DNA of 64,000 bases from Trissonchulus latispiculum (taxonomy: Eukaryota; Nematoda; Enoplea; Enoplida; Ironidae). Below the pieces are notes generated by a model. The model was given only the letters and a program-made list of their open reading frames with translations, was not told the origin of the DNA and did not search any database. Below are positions 1-11,099 of this stretch, piece after piece (position 1 is the first letter of the stretch; each line of letters opens with the position of its first letter). Location: the NCBI GenBank assembly GCA_030248195.1, contig JASAND010012426.1, positions 1 through 64,000 of the forward strand. Reading direction: 5' to 3'. Made by a program: the position numbers and the translations under genes.

Positions 1-1974
1 TTTTAGGGTCAAGTGACACTACATTTAGGGTCCTCACTTTAGTGAAGGGCGATCTTATTCACGTAATAATTTCAAGGGCTACTAAACCTAGGGCCCTAAA
101 GTTAGTGGACAGCAGCAGCTACGCTGAGTCCAGAAACAAGCTTCAGATATTAAAGTTAATTATATTACTACAAGCTAGCGGGCACCATTAACAAACTTTT
201 CCATTAACTTTGTTGCGTTTTTTGTGCTCTTTCTAACCATAATAAAATTACTGAAGTTAACCTAAGTAATAGTTCAGAAACTATTTTTTAAACATTTAAA
301 TTGAAATTTAATTTTTCATGTTTTTAAATGACATCAAAATTTAAATGTTTGAAAAATATTTCCTGAACATTCGGGTCGGTGAACTGCAATAATTTTATTA
401 TGGTTAAAAAGAGCACAAAAAATGCTACAAAGTTAGCGAAAAAGTTTGTTCATGGTGCGCACTAAGTAATATTATTATTATTGTTGTTATTATTTTTCCA
501 TTTAAAAAGCATATATGTGACTACTGGCTACGTGAGATTTTGCGAACCTATGTTGATAATTTCACATTTCAAGATCATTCCTTGTATGCTTGGATACATA
601 TATATTTCAATGTAGCAAATGTTAGTATTCTAAGAAATTTTTCTTGCTCATTGTTAGCTTTGATTGGCAGGTATCAACGTCCGCTTTCTTTTCTTTCATT
701 ATAGTTGCAAAGCGAGACCCAAATTAACAGACAGTCTCCTAGTTGCAGCGGCTAGTTTTAGATGGGCCAGTACAAAAAGCGGGAAAGGACTGGAAACGGA
801 CTGAGCAAAAAGGTATAAAAAGCGGACTTGTTGCGGACTCTCAGAGAATGGTATAAAATGTGGACTGCATTGATTGGCTAATCGAGAAAAAGCTGACATA
901 CAGTATAAAAAGCGGACTCACATCAAAACAATCACTGGAGGTAAACCAAGGCATTTAAAAGTCATGAAAACCATTTTTCGGGCAAGTGTCTGAAGCAAAA
1001 ACGGAATCAGCTTACAAAAAACGCAAATGAGAGCGGAAAAAGGTTTAAAAAAATGGATGCGGAAATGGAAAGTGGGTCTAAAAGGTGGAAAAACGTCTAT
1101 CAAGCGTAAAATAAATCTAAAATGTGATTTAGGAAGCAGAATTAGGGATAGTTTAAGGACTAGAAAATGGAATGCAAAATCTTAACCGAAAACAAGATTT
1201 AATTTTTTTCTATACAAATAATTGATTTTATAGTAAATTAACTCTAAATCACAAAACTGGCTGTAAGCTATAACATTTCTCTGCATCTTTACGATTACCA
1301 ATATAGACATATTCCAGACTGCTTTTCAGTTGTCACTTACTAATTTTTTATCCCAACTGCCCTTTTATGGGCAACCATTTCCGAGTAATGTATTAAAATC
1401 ACACAATCCAGCTCTGTATGCAAAGCTCCGTGTCTTTCCGAAACAATTTTAACAAGATAAACTTTCGTTGAGTTAGACAAAATTAGAAAGAAACACATAT
1501 GCGAATGGTTGCCCTTAACAGGGCAGTTGGGATAAGTGAACGTTGGTCGCACAAACTAATAGGTTCACTTTAGGATGTTGGTCCAAGAAGGAAAATTGAT
1601 CAGCGTAGTCGAATTACTAGAAACAAATTAAAGTTCTAAAACATTTTAGAATTTTAAAACTAGAATTTTTATAAATATTAAATTTTTTGTATTTTTGAAA
1701 TCGACTTGTTGAAAAACGTACACAAACCAAATTTCAAGTCAATCGGTCAAGTTTTGCTACCTGTGACCACTGGGGGGGGGTTGTACCTAATCTGGAAAAA
1801 ACCCGAAGCCTGTGCCCAAGTTAAGGCTTTTCTAGGGCGGGCCTCCATTGACTGGATTCAGCAGAAGGCAGGTTCAAAAATGGTTGCCCCTGAAAAATAG
1901 TCGGAGATAAAATTGAGAATATTTTTGTTTTAACGACTGTACTCTGCTTCAAGATTAAGAGATTGTCAGTGCAT

Positions 1975-2700
1975 CACGGTTTTTTGCGTAAAATACTGCG
2001 TATTTACGCAGTCGAGCTTAAAAATACGCAGTCAAAAACAAAAATACGCACCAAAATACGCAGCCGAAAAATTCGGTAGTAGGAATTTCTAGAGTGCTCT
2101 AAATTAATTTCTTGAGACAATTTACCGTAGTTTGGGCTCTGGCTTCTTCTGGGCGGCCCAGACCCCCCGCATATCTCTTCGATTCTCCTTCCGTCTACAG
2201 TTGATTATACTTTCTGCCTAAGCCCACGGTGTACCATGCGATGCTTTTCTTTCTATTTGATTTGATATAGTATTATATAAATTAAAATCTTATATATGTG
2301 TTTGTTCAATCAAGGGAACAGTAACTCTATTTGTCTAACCAAATATTGGCTTAACTATTAAACTGTTCAAGGCAAAGAAGTCAAAGTTTTAAGAGCAAAT
2401 TTACTCCGAAATTTAAAATTTTCTTTAACTTCTGGGGGGCTGCGCCCCCACACCCCCTGCATATTTATATAGTTTCCGTCCACCTATTCATTCATTCTCT
2501 TGCACCACAGAGAGCTTACATAAGATTCTTAACGTTGTTTAAAACTCTTAAAAACAGCATTAATTCGACGCTAAATGCGTTTATAGCTTTTATAACGCTG
2601 AGAAGCGATTTTTGTAATTTTACGCAGTCGAAATTAAAAATACGCACTCGAAAACAAAAATACGCAAAATTTACGCAGGTCCGATTTAAAAAAAACCCTG
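1975..2700. mobile_element. hAT-like non-autonomous element, 726 bp
   Basis: The ends are CACGGTTTTTT and, inverted, CAGGGTTTTTT. The flanking 8-bp direct repeat CAGTGCAT lies at 1967-1974 and 2701-2708, the target duplication size typical of hAT elements. Inside, both ends carry clustered motifs with the core TACGCAGTC. There is no coding sequence. It is nested inside the 5' part of the 764-6925 element. The right palindrome arm lacks the whole region. Confidence 0.75.
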
Positions 2701-2871
2701 CAGTGCATAAATACAAAAACCCGTTTTGTCTCCGTCTAAATTCAGATACGCACTAAAAAATAAGTAGGTCCGCTAAATTCTGATGCAGTCCGCTTAATAA
2801 GGTAAGTCCACATATTATACCGTAATTCCGCATTTAGTCCGCGTTTTATACCGTAAGTCCGCTTTTTCAGT

Positions 2872-3508
2872 TGTGACAGATTGCAAGTGTGACAGATTGC
2901 AAAAGGGTGATAGATTGCAATCCGGTTCGTTAATTTCAATTTTAAACTTAACTTTTAAACTTTTCTTTCAAAAACAAGGGCGTTGCATTATTTTACGCCC
3001 CACTTACTTCATGTCCTATTTTACACATCCTATTTTACAATTTATATAAACCTTTTTCAAACCTTTTAAAAACCTACTCTTTCTCATTTTATTATCGCAA
3101 TCTTGCGTGCGTTCGGCCTACGAATCAGACCAGATGCAATCATTTTACACTTAACATTGCAACTTTGCCTTTCATTGCGCTGTGCGCCTAACGTGTAGCA
3201 TTTCGCTCAACTTAGCAACTAGCGATCTTGAACCACTCTATCATGCGTCAGTTACACGCTCCTTCTCGAGATATTGATAGTGCCGTGCTCCTCCCGGAGC
3301 CCCATTACAATTACCGTAATTAGAGTCTCTCCCGAGACCCGTTCTCTCTTGTGTAACTCAGTCTCACCCGAGACTTATTACTTGTTACTTGCAAATACGT
3401 CTGTCAATTAATCTGTGCCTCCCAGGAGGACCATTCACTGCCATTGATAACCTGTAGTATTTAACCCTTGCCAGTAAATAGCTGCTACCAGACACCTGCG
3501 CCGTTACA
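2872..3508 (+). mobile_element. Putative 5' LTR of a retroelement, inside the TIR element
   Basis: It ends in CA at 3508, one base before a primer-binding site, and a start near 2872 begins TGTGACAG. The first 50 bases hold about three direct copies of a GACAGATTGCAA-like unit, so the exact start is uncertain. A TATA-like box (TATATAAAC) lies near 3044. No matching 3' LTR exists: the downstream ORF runs straight into the element's 3' TIR. The retroelement is therefore truncated and cannot be a functional provirus. Confidence 0.55.
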
Positions 3509-3509
3509 T

Positions 3510-3527
3510 TGGTGTCAGAAGTGGGAT
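3510..3527 (+). promoter_or_regulatory. Primer-binding site, tRNA-Leu-like
   Basis: TGGTGTCAGAAGTGGGAT starts with TGG directly after the LTR. It would pair with the 3' end of a tRNA ending in TCTGACACCA, a typical tRNA-Leu acceptor end (from memory). This supports the LTR call and the orientation of the downstream gag. Confidence 0.65.
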
Positions 3528-3552
3528 CTCTGCGTCCGACCAGTCAACGTGC

Positions 3553-6500
3553 ATGCAACGGACCCCACCCAGAACTCGGAAGACAACAGCAGCCGCAACA
3601 GCTTCAGCTTCAGCCCAGTCTACTAGACCTACGGATCCACAAGCTTCGAACAGCGACGCCTCCGTGAATCCACAACAACCACAATCAACCCAATCTTCAG
3701 CAGCAGCAGTGCCTGACACGGCCCAGTCAAGAGCTTCCTCGGATACTCGCCTCTTGTCCCCAGAAGAAATCCAAAACCACCTGCGTCAGCAAGCCTATCA
3801 GATCCATCAGGACCGAACAAATATCAGCAGCCTCAGTTCCAGCCTCTCCTCCCTTGAAAGCCGTCTCACCGCCCTTGACAGTGGACTAGACCAACGCTTA
3901 CAACAAGTCGGCGCTGACCTCCGCCGAGTCCAATCAGACCTCAGTGTAGTGGACCCTGATTTCCTCACACAACTAAGACAGAGGAATCCCATAACTCAGC
4001 TTGACTCTTTGCGTCAGGCCGTTGATCAGCTAACCCAGCAACCTCAGATTCATCACCCTCAGATTCCAAACCTCCCTCAGTTACCCATGGCTGCAGGCAG
4101 TTTCACTCTACCCAAGGATGCCCTTACAGTTTTCTCCGGCAAGCCGGATGAACAGATAAAGGACTGGTTCCGTACATTCGATTTTGTTACGGATGCCCAA
4201 AATTGTGACGATGCCATGAAGGCTAAGCTGGTACCCGTCTTCATGAGAAAACAGGCCGGGAAGAAATACGAAGACCTGGACCCGGCCGTGAAGACAGATT
4301 ACCCCCAGCTCAAGGCCGAGCTGATTAAGAAATTGGAAAGAAAAGAAGCGGAGATGTTGGCCAGTCTCAGTCTCGCCTCCCGTCAGCAGAAGCCCAACGA
4401 AGCCGTCGCAGACTTTGCCTGGCATATCCAACAGCTGGCCGATGACGGCTATCCGGACATGACCTCAGCAGCCAAAGACATTCTGGTCTTCAGAAGTTTT
4501 CTACAGAATCTGCACCCCTACTACAAGAGAGCACTCCTGCCTCTGAACCCTCAGAATTTCCAGGATGCCGTACAGAAGGCACAGCAGCTGGAGGCACTGG
4601 AAGCTATGCATCCCCAGTATCCCTATCAGACAGCACCTCCGGTGCCATACCTGAACGATTTGCCTCGACAGTTTAATGTCGGTGCTGTGAATAGTCAGCC
4701 AGCTGCAGGTCCCACACCTTTGTTGCCAGCGGCTACAGTGTTGAATTCTTCTGCTGGTATCTCAAACCTGCAGAAAACCGTCGAGCAACTCCAAGAACAA
4801 GTGGCACAGCTTACTCGTCAGATGTCCCAGCAAAGATTTGAACAGCCTCGTCGGAGCAACGGAAATGGTCAACGAAGAGACTTCGGACCTCGTCAGTTCA
4901 CTACGGACTCCCGTCCTATTTGTCAGTACTGTGGAAGGCCCGGTCACTATGCTGCAGCCTGTAGACAAAGGCAGGCGCAAGTCCAGGAAATGCATCAGAC
5001 GTCTAGGCAAGATGGAGGAAACCGATTCTATAACGGACCACGAAACGAAAACTCTCGACCAGGAATCTTGCGGATGAACCCACCTGGAAATTCTGCAGCT
5101 CCAATTCGCCGAAGAGTGAATGTGATTACGCAGGCCCCCCAGCCTGCTCAGCAAGCTGCCATGTGCAACCCTTGGAATGAAGAACGGGAACGGCTCGTTT
5201 CTGAACTCCAGCGGGAACGAGAAATGAACCAGGTATTGACGGAGCAGAATAAACGACTGGTTGCTCAAATCACTGACGATAGTTCACCAACCTTAAGCCA
5301 ATCAGCTTGTGCTAGCATCAGCACATCTGCCACTGCAAGTGAAGGTTGGTCCATGAAGCCAGATCCTCCGAGAAAGGGAGCTACCTCAAAGTTCTCTATC
5401 CTGGGAACCCTGCTCTTCTTTTCCCTCTTCTTGGGTGTTTTCCTGGGCACTGTCCAGGCAGGTAACGTGCTCATCGCGCCTCAACACCCTATGCTTTGCA
5501 TGTCCGATGAAGGCAAGTCTTTTTGGAAACTACCTGAACCACTACAGTGCTATGTGTCGTTCACTGACCCTGATTCTCAGCCACTGGCCACAGACGTTTT
5601 GCTCTATAAACGCAACTACGTTCAGTACAAGTCAAAGGCATATAAATGCACGAAGGTGAAACAAGAAAAAGACGTGAAGACATATTTCTTTGGTACCCAT
5701 CACGTAGAACTGGATAAAAAGGTTAACATCCGTGTAGACGCGGATGAGTGCTACAGCATGAAGGAATGGCACAAGTGTTCGGAGGGCCCTCTTGCAAAGA
5801 TTGGTGACCTCTACGAGACAAACAAACAATTAGACTGGTGGTATCCTGGAGGAGGCATTAATTGCTGTTACTACAAGCATTTCGAAATCACCAACTGCTT
5901 CTTGCACGAAGCTTATGTGTACAAACGACATCACACACAACAAATGGAGAGCACTGCAGGTGATGTCAGTCACTGTGACTATTCTTCGGGTGCATGCCAG
6001 CTGAAAGATGGAACCTACCTTCTTTGGGATGTAAATCAGGATGAAGGCTGTGAGTTCCTTCCTTGGAAACCTCTTCCTGGGCATCAATGGGATGAGAATT
6101 GGCTCTCGGAAGATGGAAATCTAGCCCTCACCTTCCGTAAAGGTTGGGTGACTAAGGACTGCGAGGGTAAGGAACTACATGTCAGCGATCAAGGAATCCC
6201 TTTCCGCATTCTCGGTCAGAAGCTGTATTGGGCACATCGAGCGAAGACAGTTCGGCAGAAACGACAAGCCAATGACGCCACAGCTACTTCTGCTCCAGCT
6301 ATCAGTCCTGATCAGGAAGCCGAGATACAACGTTACTTAGCCAAGGCTGGGAAACCGATCCTGAGAAGCTGGGCAGAGAAGAATGGAATAGTTACCACAG
6401 ATATCCTTGCCTCCTCACTCCAAGCAATAACGTTGAAGGAGAGTAGTAACATCCGTTTTGCTTTCGCCCATGCCCTTGGTGCTGTCTGCAAGATGGCAGC

Positions 6501-7014
6501 TAATACCTTGGAAATTTTAAAGGCCGATCTTCTGGCTAATCCAACTTTGACCGTGAGAGCAGTTCTCCAGCGTCCAAATGTCTATGCCAGAGCAGGTGGC
6601 ATGGCAGTTGAAGTCTGGCCCTGTCAAAGTCTAGAACCTGGAAATTATTGGCTAGCTGCCATGAATGAGACATGTACAAAGGAAATCCCTATCAAATTCC
6701 GCTACCATGGCGAAGAGCACCTAGGCTACATGGACGTAGTCACAAACATCGTCCAGACTCATGGTTTGCCCGCTGAGTGCAGCCATAGCAAAGAGATTCC
6801 ATTTCGGTTGCAGAACAAGACCTTGCTCTACAAACCCGATGGAACCTATTCTGAATTGAGAGACATACTCCTCTTATTATACCCCCAGTCCGTTTCCGTT
6901 CCGCGTCCGCTTTTTGTACTGACCCGTTTTAGATTGCGTAGTCCAGACAATGGGAATAATGGGAATAATTTTGCGATTCAAATTTGGCGCCAAAATCTTC
7001 AATATTTTCATTAG
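3553..7014 (+). CDS. Gag-Env-like fused ORF of an LTR retroelement, pol absent, C-terminus replaced
   Basis: 1153 codons. Residues 1-90 are low-complexity Gln/Ser/Ala. About 90-135 is heptad-like, and about 185-360 is a Ty3/gypsy-type Gag capsid domain. A CCHC zinc knuckle has C457, C460, H465 and C470. After a short linker, residues 614-636 form a hydrophobic segment ending VQA/GN, which would act as an internal signal peptide. A Cys-rich ectodomain follows, with an RQKR furin-type site at 901-904 and a second Cys-bearing part. Protease, reverse transcriptase, RNase H and integrase are absent: Gag joins Env in frame near residues 540-610. From about nucleotide 6868 the frame reads through the 3' TIR and flanking DNA, so the natural C-terminus and any membrane anchor are lost. 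The Gag assignment is firm. Env is inferred from architecture, and I do not recognise the glycoprotein family. This is a damaged genomic copy, described only. Confidence 0.8.
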   Translation: MQRTPPRTRKTTAAATASASAQSTRPTDPQASNSDASVNPQQPQSTQSSAAAVPDTAQSRASSDTRLLSPEEIQNHLRQQAYQIHQDRTNISSLSSSLSSLESRLTALDSGLDQRLQQVGADLRRVQSDLSVVDPDFLTQLRQRNPITQLDSLRQAVDQLTQQPQIHHPQIPNLPQLPMAAGSFTLPKDALTVFSGKPDEQIKDWFRTFDFVTDAQNCDDAMKAKLVPVFMRKQAGKKYEDLDPAVKTDYPQLKAELIKKLERKEAEMLASLSLASRQQKPNEAVADFAWHIQQLADDGYPDMTSAAKDILVFRSFLQNLHPYYKRALLPLNPQNFQDAVQKAQQLEALEAMHPQYPYQTAPPVPYLNDLPRQFNVGAVNSQPAAGPTPLLPAATVLNSSAGISNLQKTVEQLQEQVAQLTRQMSQQRFEQPRRSNGNGQRRDFGPRQFTTDSRPICQYCGRPGHYAAACRQRQAQVQEMHQTSRQDGGNRFYNGPRNENSRPGILRMNPPGNSAAPIRRRVNVITQAPQPAQQAAMCNPWNEERERLVSELQREREMNQVLTEQNKRLVAQITDDSSPTLSQSACASISTSATASEGWSMKPDPPRKGATSKFSILGTLLFFSLFLGVFLGTVQAGNVLIAPQHPMLCMSDEGKSFWKLPEPLQCYVSFTDPDSQPLATDVLLYKRNYVQYKSKAYKCTKVKQEKDVKTYFFGTHHVELDKKVNIRVDADECYSMKEWHKCSEGPLAKIGDLYETNKQLDWWYPGGGINCCYYKHFEITNCFLHEAYVYKRHHTQQMESTAGDVSHCDYSSGACQLKDGTYLLWDVNQDEGCEFLPWKPLPGHQWDENWLSEDGNLALTFRKGWVTKDCEGKELHVSDQGIPFRILGQKLYWAHRAKTVRQKRQANDATATSAPAISPDQEAEIQRYLAKAGKPILRSWAEKNGIVTTDILASSLQAITLKESSNIRFAFAHALGAVCKMAANTLEILKADLLANPTLTVRAVLQRPNVYARAGGMAVEVWPCQSLEPGNYWLAAMNETCTKEIPIKFRYHGEEHLGYMDVVTNIVQTHGLPAECSHSKEIPFRLQNKTLLYKPDGTYSELRDILLLLYPQSVSVPRPLFVLTRFRLRSPDNGNNGNNFAIQIWRQNLQYFH

Positions 7015-7268
7015 GGGTGGGAGACGTTATCAACATAAAATCAAATTTAGTTAGAGAGGCAGCTTCTGCTGTAATTGGCTCTAATTGGCTGTTGTCTACA
7101 TCCATCACATGCTCTAATCAGAATAAATATCATAACAGAATGATATCAAGAAGATAAGAGGTTTGCTCTATATAATCGTAAAATTATGACATTTTACTGA
7201 AACTGATTCCAAATTTTGGAGTCAGTTCACAATTGCTATTGGTTTCGGGTTTGGTCACTGGCACTTAA

Positions 7269-8759
7269 GGTGGTGGTATCCTTTTGTGCAGTGCCTTGAT
7301 GGTAATTTTTTGAAACACTATAACTTTCGCAATTTTGGGAGTTGGAAAGAGCTTTATATATCGTTTTAAAGCTTATTATCTGTACATTCTCATGAGCTTA
7401 CGAAACTGGCAAATTGGAAAAACATAGTAAAAATTCTTTGACGTGCTGACATCTAACAGGATGAATACAGACTAAAAATTTTTGAACACCTATTTCTCAA
7501 AACTGAAAAATCGGCCAAAAGTTCTCTTTGTGCCATGATATGAAGAACTTATGGGCCGAGGGACGTTTTTTGGATTCGGCTCAGCAGGTCTTAACGTTCG
7601 TGAAAATCGGCCAAATGCGCGGTGACACGAGGTTTCGCAACTTCGGATTGAGTTTTTTTGTAACTGGATACGTTTTAGTCCAAACCAAGAAAAACGTCCC
7701 TCCTCAAAAGTGCGAATATCGATTCTGCCAAAAATCTCAGGAATCCGTCGTGTAGTTTTTGAGAAATCGCTTTTTCGAAGGTTTTTCGACCAAACTTCAA
7801 GCTTAAAGCAATAAAATCCGGCTAAGGCATTCATTAAATGGGCATTACGCTGTATCGATTGAGTATAAATAAGCCAACTTTGCCCTTAACATGTGGCAGT
7901 AATTTGAAAAAACTGATTTCCTCAAAAATGGCCATTTTGACCCTCAAGATGGTTTTTTTGCTTATAGATATTGACTTAATCACTGATGATTTTTCAAAGG
8001 TTTTAAGAGCAAAAATGATCATTTTCGTGTCCTCTTTCAACAACCAATCCTGTGTCTGGTCGACCTGTTGGGAGCCTAAGGCCTAAAACCAAAACTTTCT
8101 TATCTTTTGGACGAAAAATACGGTACTGGTCCCGGAGTGTTAAAGAGCACGGAAATAGGTTATTTCGTAAGATGATTTACGTAATGGATTAAAGCCGCAT
8201 GACTCAAAAATACCCGAAAGGAAACCAGCACCTTAGCTACTGGTATCGCTTTGTGTAAATTTGACCTTACAGGCTCCAATTCGTCATGTAAGAGGATGAA
8301 CCTTTCCGGATGTGTTATTTTAGTGCTCTTTAACATTCTAGGACCAGTCCCGCATTTTACAGCTAAGCTCTTATTTAAGTTAAAAGTTAAAAGTTAAATG
8401 CCATTTGCCATTTTGCACATTTGCCGGATTTTCTTGAGTAATGAGACTTGTTGATCCAAATCCAAAAAATACGGCTCACATGCCTTTCATATCATGGCAC
8501 AAGAAGAAAATTCTACAGTTTTGAGAAATCGATGTTCAAAAATTTTTGGTCTATATTTCGCTTGTCAGATGTCAGTATGCCTGAAATGTTTTGCTATTTC
8601 TTTTGCTAATTTTGCTACTTTCGTAAGATCTTGTGAATGTACGTTGTAGATTATAAGCTTTAAAACGATGTATAAATCTCTTTCAAACTCCAAAATTGCG
8701 AAAGTCATAGCGTTTCGAAAAATCACCACAAAAGAACTGCACAAGAGGATACCACCACC
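7269..8759. mobile_element. TTAA-target TIR element, 1.49 kb (Kolobok/piggyBac-like)
   Basis: It is bounded by TTAA at 7265-7268 and 8760-8763, with inverted ends GGTGGTGGTATCC. The sub-terminal halves are mirror-like, including the motif TTTTAAAGCTTATNATCTG near each end. TTAA duplication is known for Kolobok and piggyBac. No transposase is seen, so the superfamily is undecided. The mirrored copy is 27782-30475 and a related one is 38244-41937. Confidence 0.7.
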
Positions 8760-8763
8760 TTAA

Positions 8764-9745
8764 GGTGGTGATTCCTTTTAGAGACATCAACTTTGACCCG
8801 TTATTACTCATTCATTCCTTGGAGTTAAGAAGCCATTTTTATAACAAAATGGAGCTTAACATTTTCTCTTTCTAATGAATACAGTAAACCAAACTTTAGT
8901 TCTTGGAAATTATTTTACTGCATTTTCGAAGTAATTTAATTTTCCAGATTTTTTGCAGACTAAAGTAAATTTTTTCATGAGGCGTCAGCCATATCATTCG
9001 AATCCACTATTAAATAGCTGGGAACCCTTTTTTAATTAGTATGAAACCGCTTTTCGTTATAAAGAAATCAACTAAAATGTAAGCGCAACCCGGATTTTGC
9101 CTACTTTTCCCAACTTTGGCAAACTACAACTTTTAGCTAGAAAGCAGCAATCGGGGCAACTAAAAAAGGGACCCTGGGTATCTTTGTGTAAAACACGTCC
9201 AGTGAGTGGCAACCCTCTAGCTTGCATAGTGAATGCTCCACAATCGCTGGAAAAATTGGATATGTTGTTGCAAAAACTACATTTTTTAAGACTGCAGCGT
9301 ACGGGATAGCAGTTAGAAGATTATAATATCAAGGATAATCGGCCTCGACGAGACCTTCAAATTGACACCCTTTGTTTAATTTTACGGCTTGCGTAGCTCA
9401 AGAAATGGCGGATTATTTGATTTCTGCAAAAATGACCAGTTTTTAACGCCAAAATAAGAAAATCAGCTATATCTCACTATAGAGAAAAGCTAGAAAGGAG
9501 CTTCAAAAAGCAAAAATGTAGAGCACGACAAGATCTTTCGAATGCATACAATTATAGCTATGCAGCTACTGCCTAAGTGTCAGAAATTGGCAAAAACCGC
9601 CCTGAACGGAGACGTCAAAGTTTTTGAAGCGGGATTGCGCGGAGGGTGTTAGAATGCTAAAAGAACTTATTTTGGAAAGTTGCATCAAATTTCAACTTGA
9701 TTTGAACAGTCAACCAAAAATATGTGCCCAAAAGGAATCACCATC
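8764..9745. mobile_element. Second TTAA-target TIR element, 0.98 kb
   Basis: The inverted ends are GGTGGTGATTCCTTTT and AAAAGGAATCACCATC, with TTAA on both sides (8760-8763 and 9746-9749). It shares one TTAA with the preceding element, so the two inserted back to back or one used the other's edge as target. The mirrored copy is 26796-27777, where the shared TTAA has decayed to GAAA. No coding potential. Confidence 0.65.
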
Positions 9746-10270
9746 TTAAGCTGAACGGTCCGGCTCGTAGGTTCCGGTGTTTGCAAAATAGTATGAAATC
9801 ACTCTTAAAATGGTCACTAAAACAGTCCCTAAAATGCTAAAAGTGTCCCTAAACTGAGGGTCCTAAAGTAAGTGTACTAAAATTTCGTGAATACGCCTAA
9901 AAGTTTTAAGTGTCCACTAACACTAAAAGTGTCCCTAAAACAGCCACTAAAAGCTTTGTGAATACGGCCCCAGAGCACCAACTCTTGTGCATCCAGGAGA
10001 GCTTGATTTGCAAAATAGAAAGCTTGAATCACTTGTGTTTACAGCTAAAACCGTTTACATAACAAAAATTAACTCTATTATCCGATCAGTACATATCATA
10101 TAATAAGTGTACTGGGCGCCGCCATTACTGAAAGTCTTGTTTGAACAAATCATTTTTAAAGCGGTCCTAAAACTTATCTGCAAGTTATTGAAAGTGGAAA
10201 AGTCAATGTAAGGAATAATATCATAACAGAATTATGGGCGTGGGCAGACGTGAAGCAAAATCCAAAGACA

Positions 10271-10474
10271 TAAAGTTTTCTTGGCTACGACTTACAATTG
10301 CGCCCGCAATGAATTATCAAAGAGTTTCTCTATTTTAGCTGTGTTTTGGAGTTGTGCCATGTCACATTCATTTGCTGAAAACCAGTGTAAACTAGCCAAA
10401 AACCAGCTAAATTGGAAAATTGTTTAAAAATTCGTTGCGGGCGCAGTATAAGTCATAGCCACGAAAACTTTATA
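10271..10474. mobile_element. Foldback MITE, about 205 bp (left-arm copy)
   Basis: Almost the whole unit is an inverted repeat, with outer motif AAAGTTTTCTTGGCTACGAC at 10272 and its complement ending near 10474. The centre holds CCAGTGTAAACTAGCC-type sequence. The same family occurs at 25214-25420 and 63301-63514, so it is a real dispersed repeat family. Confidence 0.7.
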
Positions 10475-11099
10475 TATAACAACTATCGCAATTCTTGTCG
10501 AAATTAGCTGATGTTTTGGTAAATATACGTATGGGACATGGACTAATTTTACACAAACTGGCGTCTACTAATATTTCATAACTTTAAAAATCAGCTTCTT
10601 CACATGAATTTGATTTTTTTCAAATTTGTTTCAATTAAAAAAAGTTCACTGAAAAGAAAAAGAAAGTAAGGCCAAGACGGTTCCTTATATAGACATTGCT
10701 GCAGCAAAAATGTACCGCTAAATCAGTATATATAAAACAAAACAATTTTGCTCCTACATTCATTGGTTAAGGTCCCTCCGTAAAATGATTTTTTGCATCT
10801 ATGCGAATATATTTTTATGCTAACCCTATGAAAAAGCTAGCAGGGGTTTGGCTTCACCGCGCCGTCAGCCAACAGTCTGATTGGAAGCGAGCCCTGGTTA
10901 TGGCCGCTTCACAGTCAAGCGTCCAAATGCGATCGGTCTACAAAGCTTTAGGCCGGTCAATAACACTAGAAGGCAATAGCCGAAGCAGAAGGCCGACTCT
11001 ACTAAATTCTGCACACGAAACTATTACCAAAATTGCTTAGAAAAAAACTCAAGTTCTCTCTGCTTCTATTCTAGTCTATTCTTGTTTTTGGTAATAAGA

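Larger units (their letters stand above)
764..6925 (+). mobile_element. 6.16 kb TIR element with 9-bp target duplication, carrying LTR/gag-env cargo
   Basis: The ends are inverted: GGGCCAGTACAAAAAGCGG at 764 and, read inward from 6925, GGGTCAGTACAAAAAGCGG. Similarity continues weakly for about 55 bp. The 9-bp sequence GTTTTAGAT flanks it on both sides (755-763 and 6926-6934). The right palindrome arm has a single copy of that site (30798-30806) with nothing inserted. A 9-bp duplication with TIRs fits Mutator-like elements; no transposase is present, so it is non-autonomous. Sub-terminal GCGGACT-type motifs are repeated at 764-930. Similar motifs recur inverted at 2745-2871, which suggests a smaller original element (764 to about 2871) whose outer end was re-paired with another copy's end beyond the retroelement cargo. 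Confidence 0.85.
1..9970. mobile_element. Left-arm copy of a PIF/Harbinger-type element (5' end outside window)
   Basis: It ends with GAATACGGCCC at 9960-9970 followed by CAG. This matches, inverted, the complete element in the right arm (25716-31592). Sub-terminal TTTTAGGGACACT-like repeats occur at 1-60 and 9800-9960. Its interior is filled by the 764-6925 element and two TTAA elements. The transposase fragment present in the right arm is deleted here, with the junction near 9786. Confidence 0.65.

Noticed and set aside
7490..7834. 114-codon minus-strand ORF inside a TTAA element, nearly identical to 29900-30244
   Set aside because: The match is explained by the palindrome. The related element at 41100-41450 does not keep the frame, and no motif is visible.
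10801..11040. Possible helix-turn-helix N-terminus of a Tc1-type transposase
   Set aside because: Only about 50 residues resemble it loosely, no catalytic domain follows, and the mirrored copy loses the frame.
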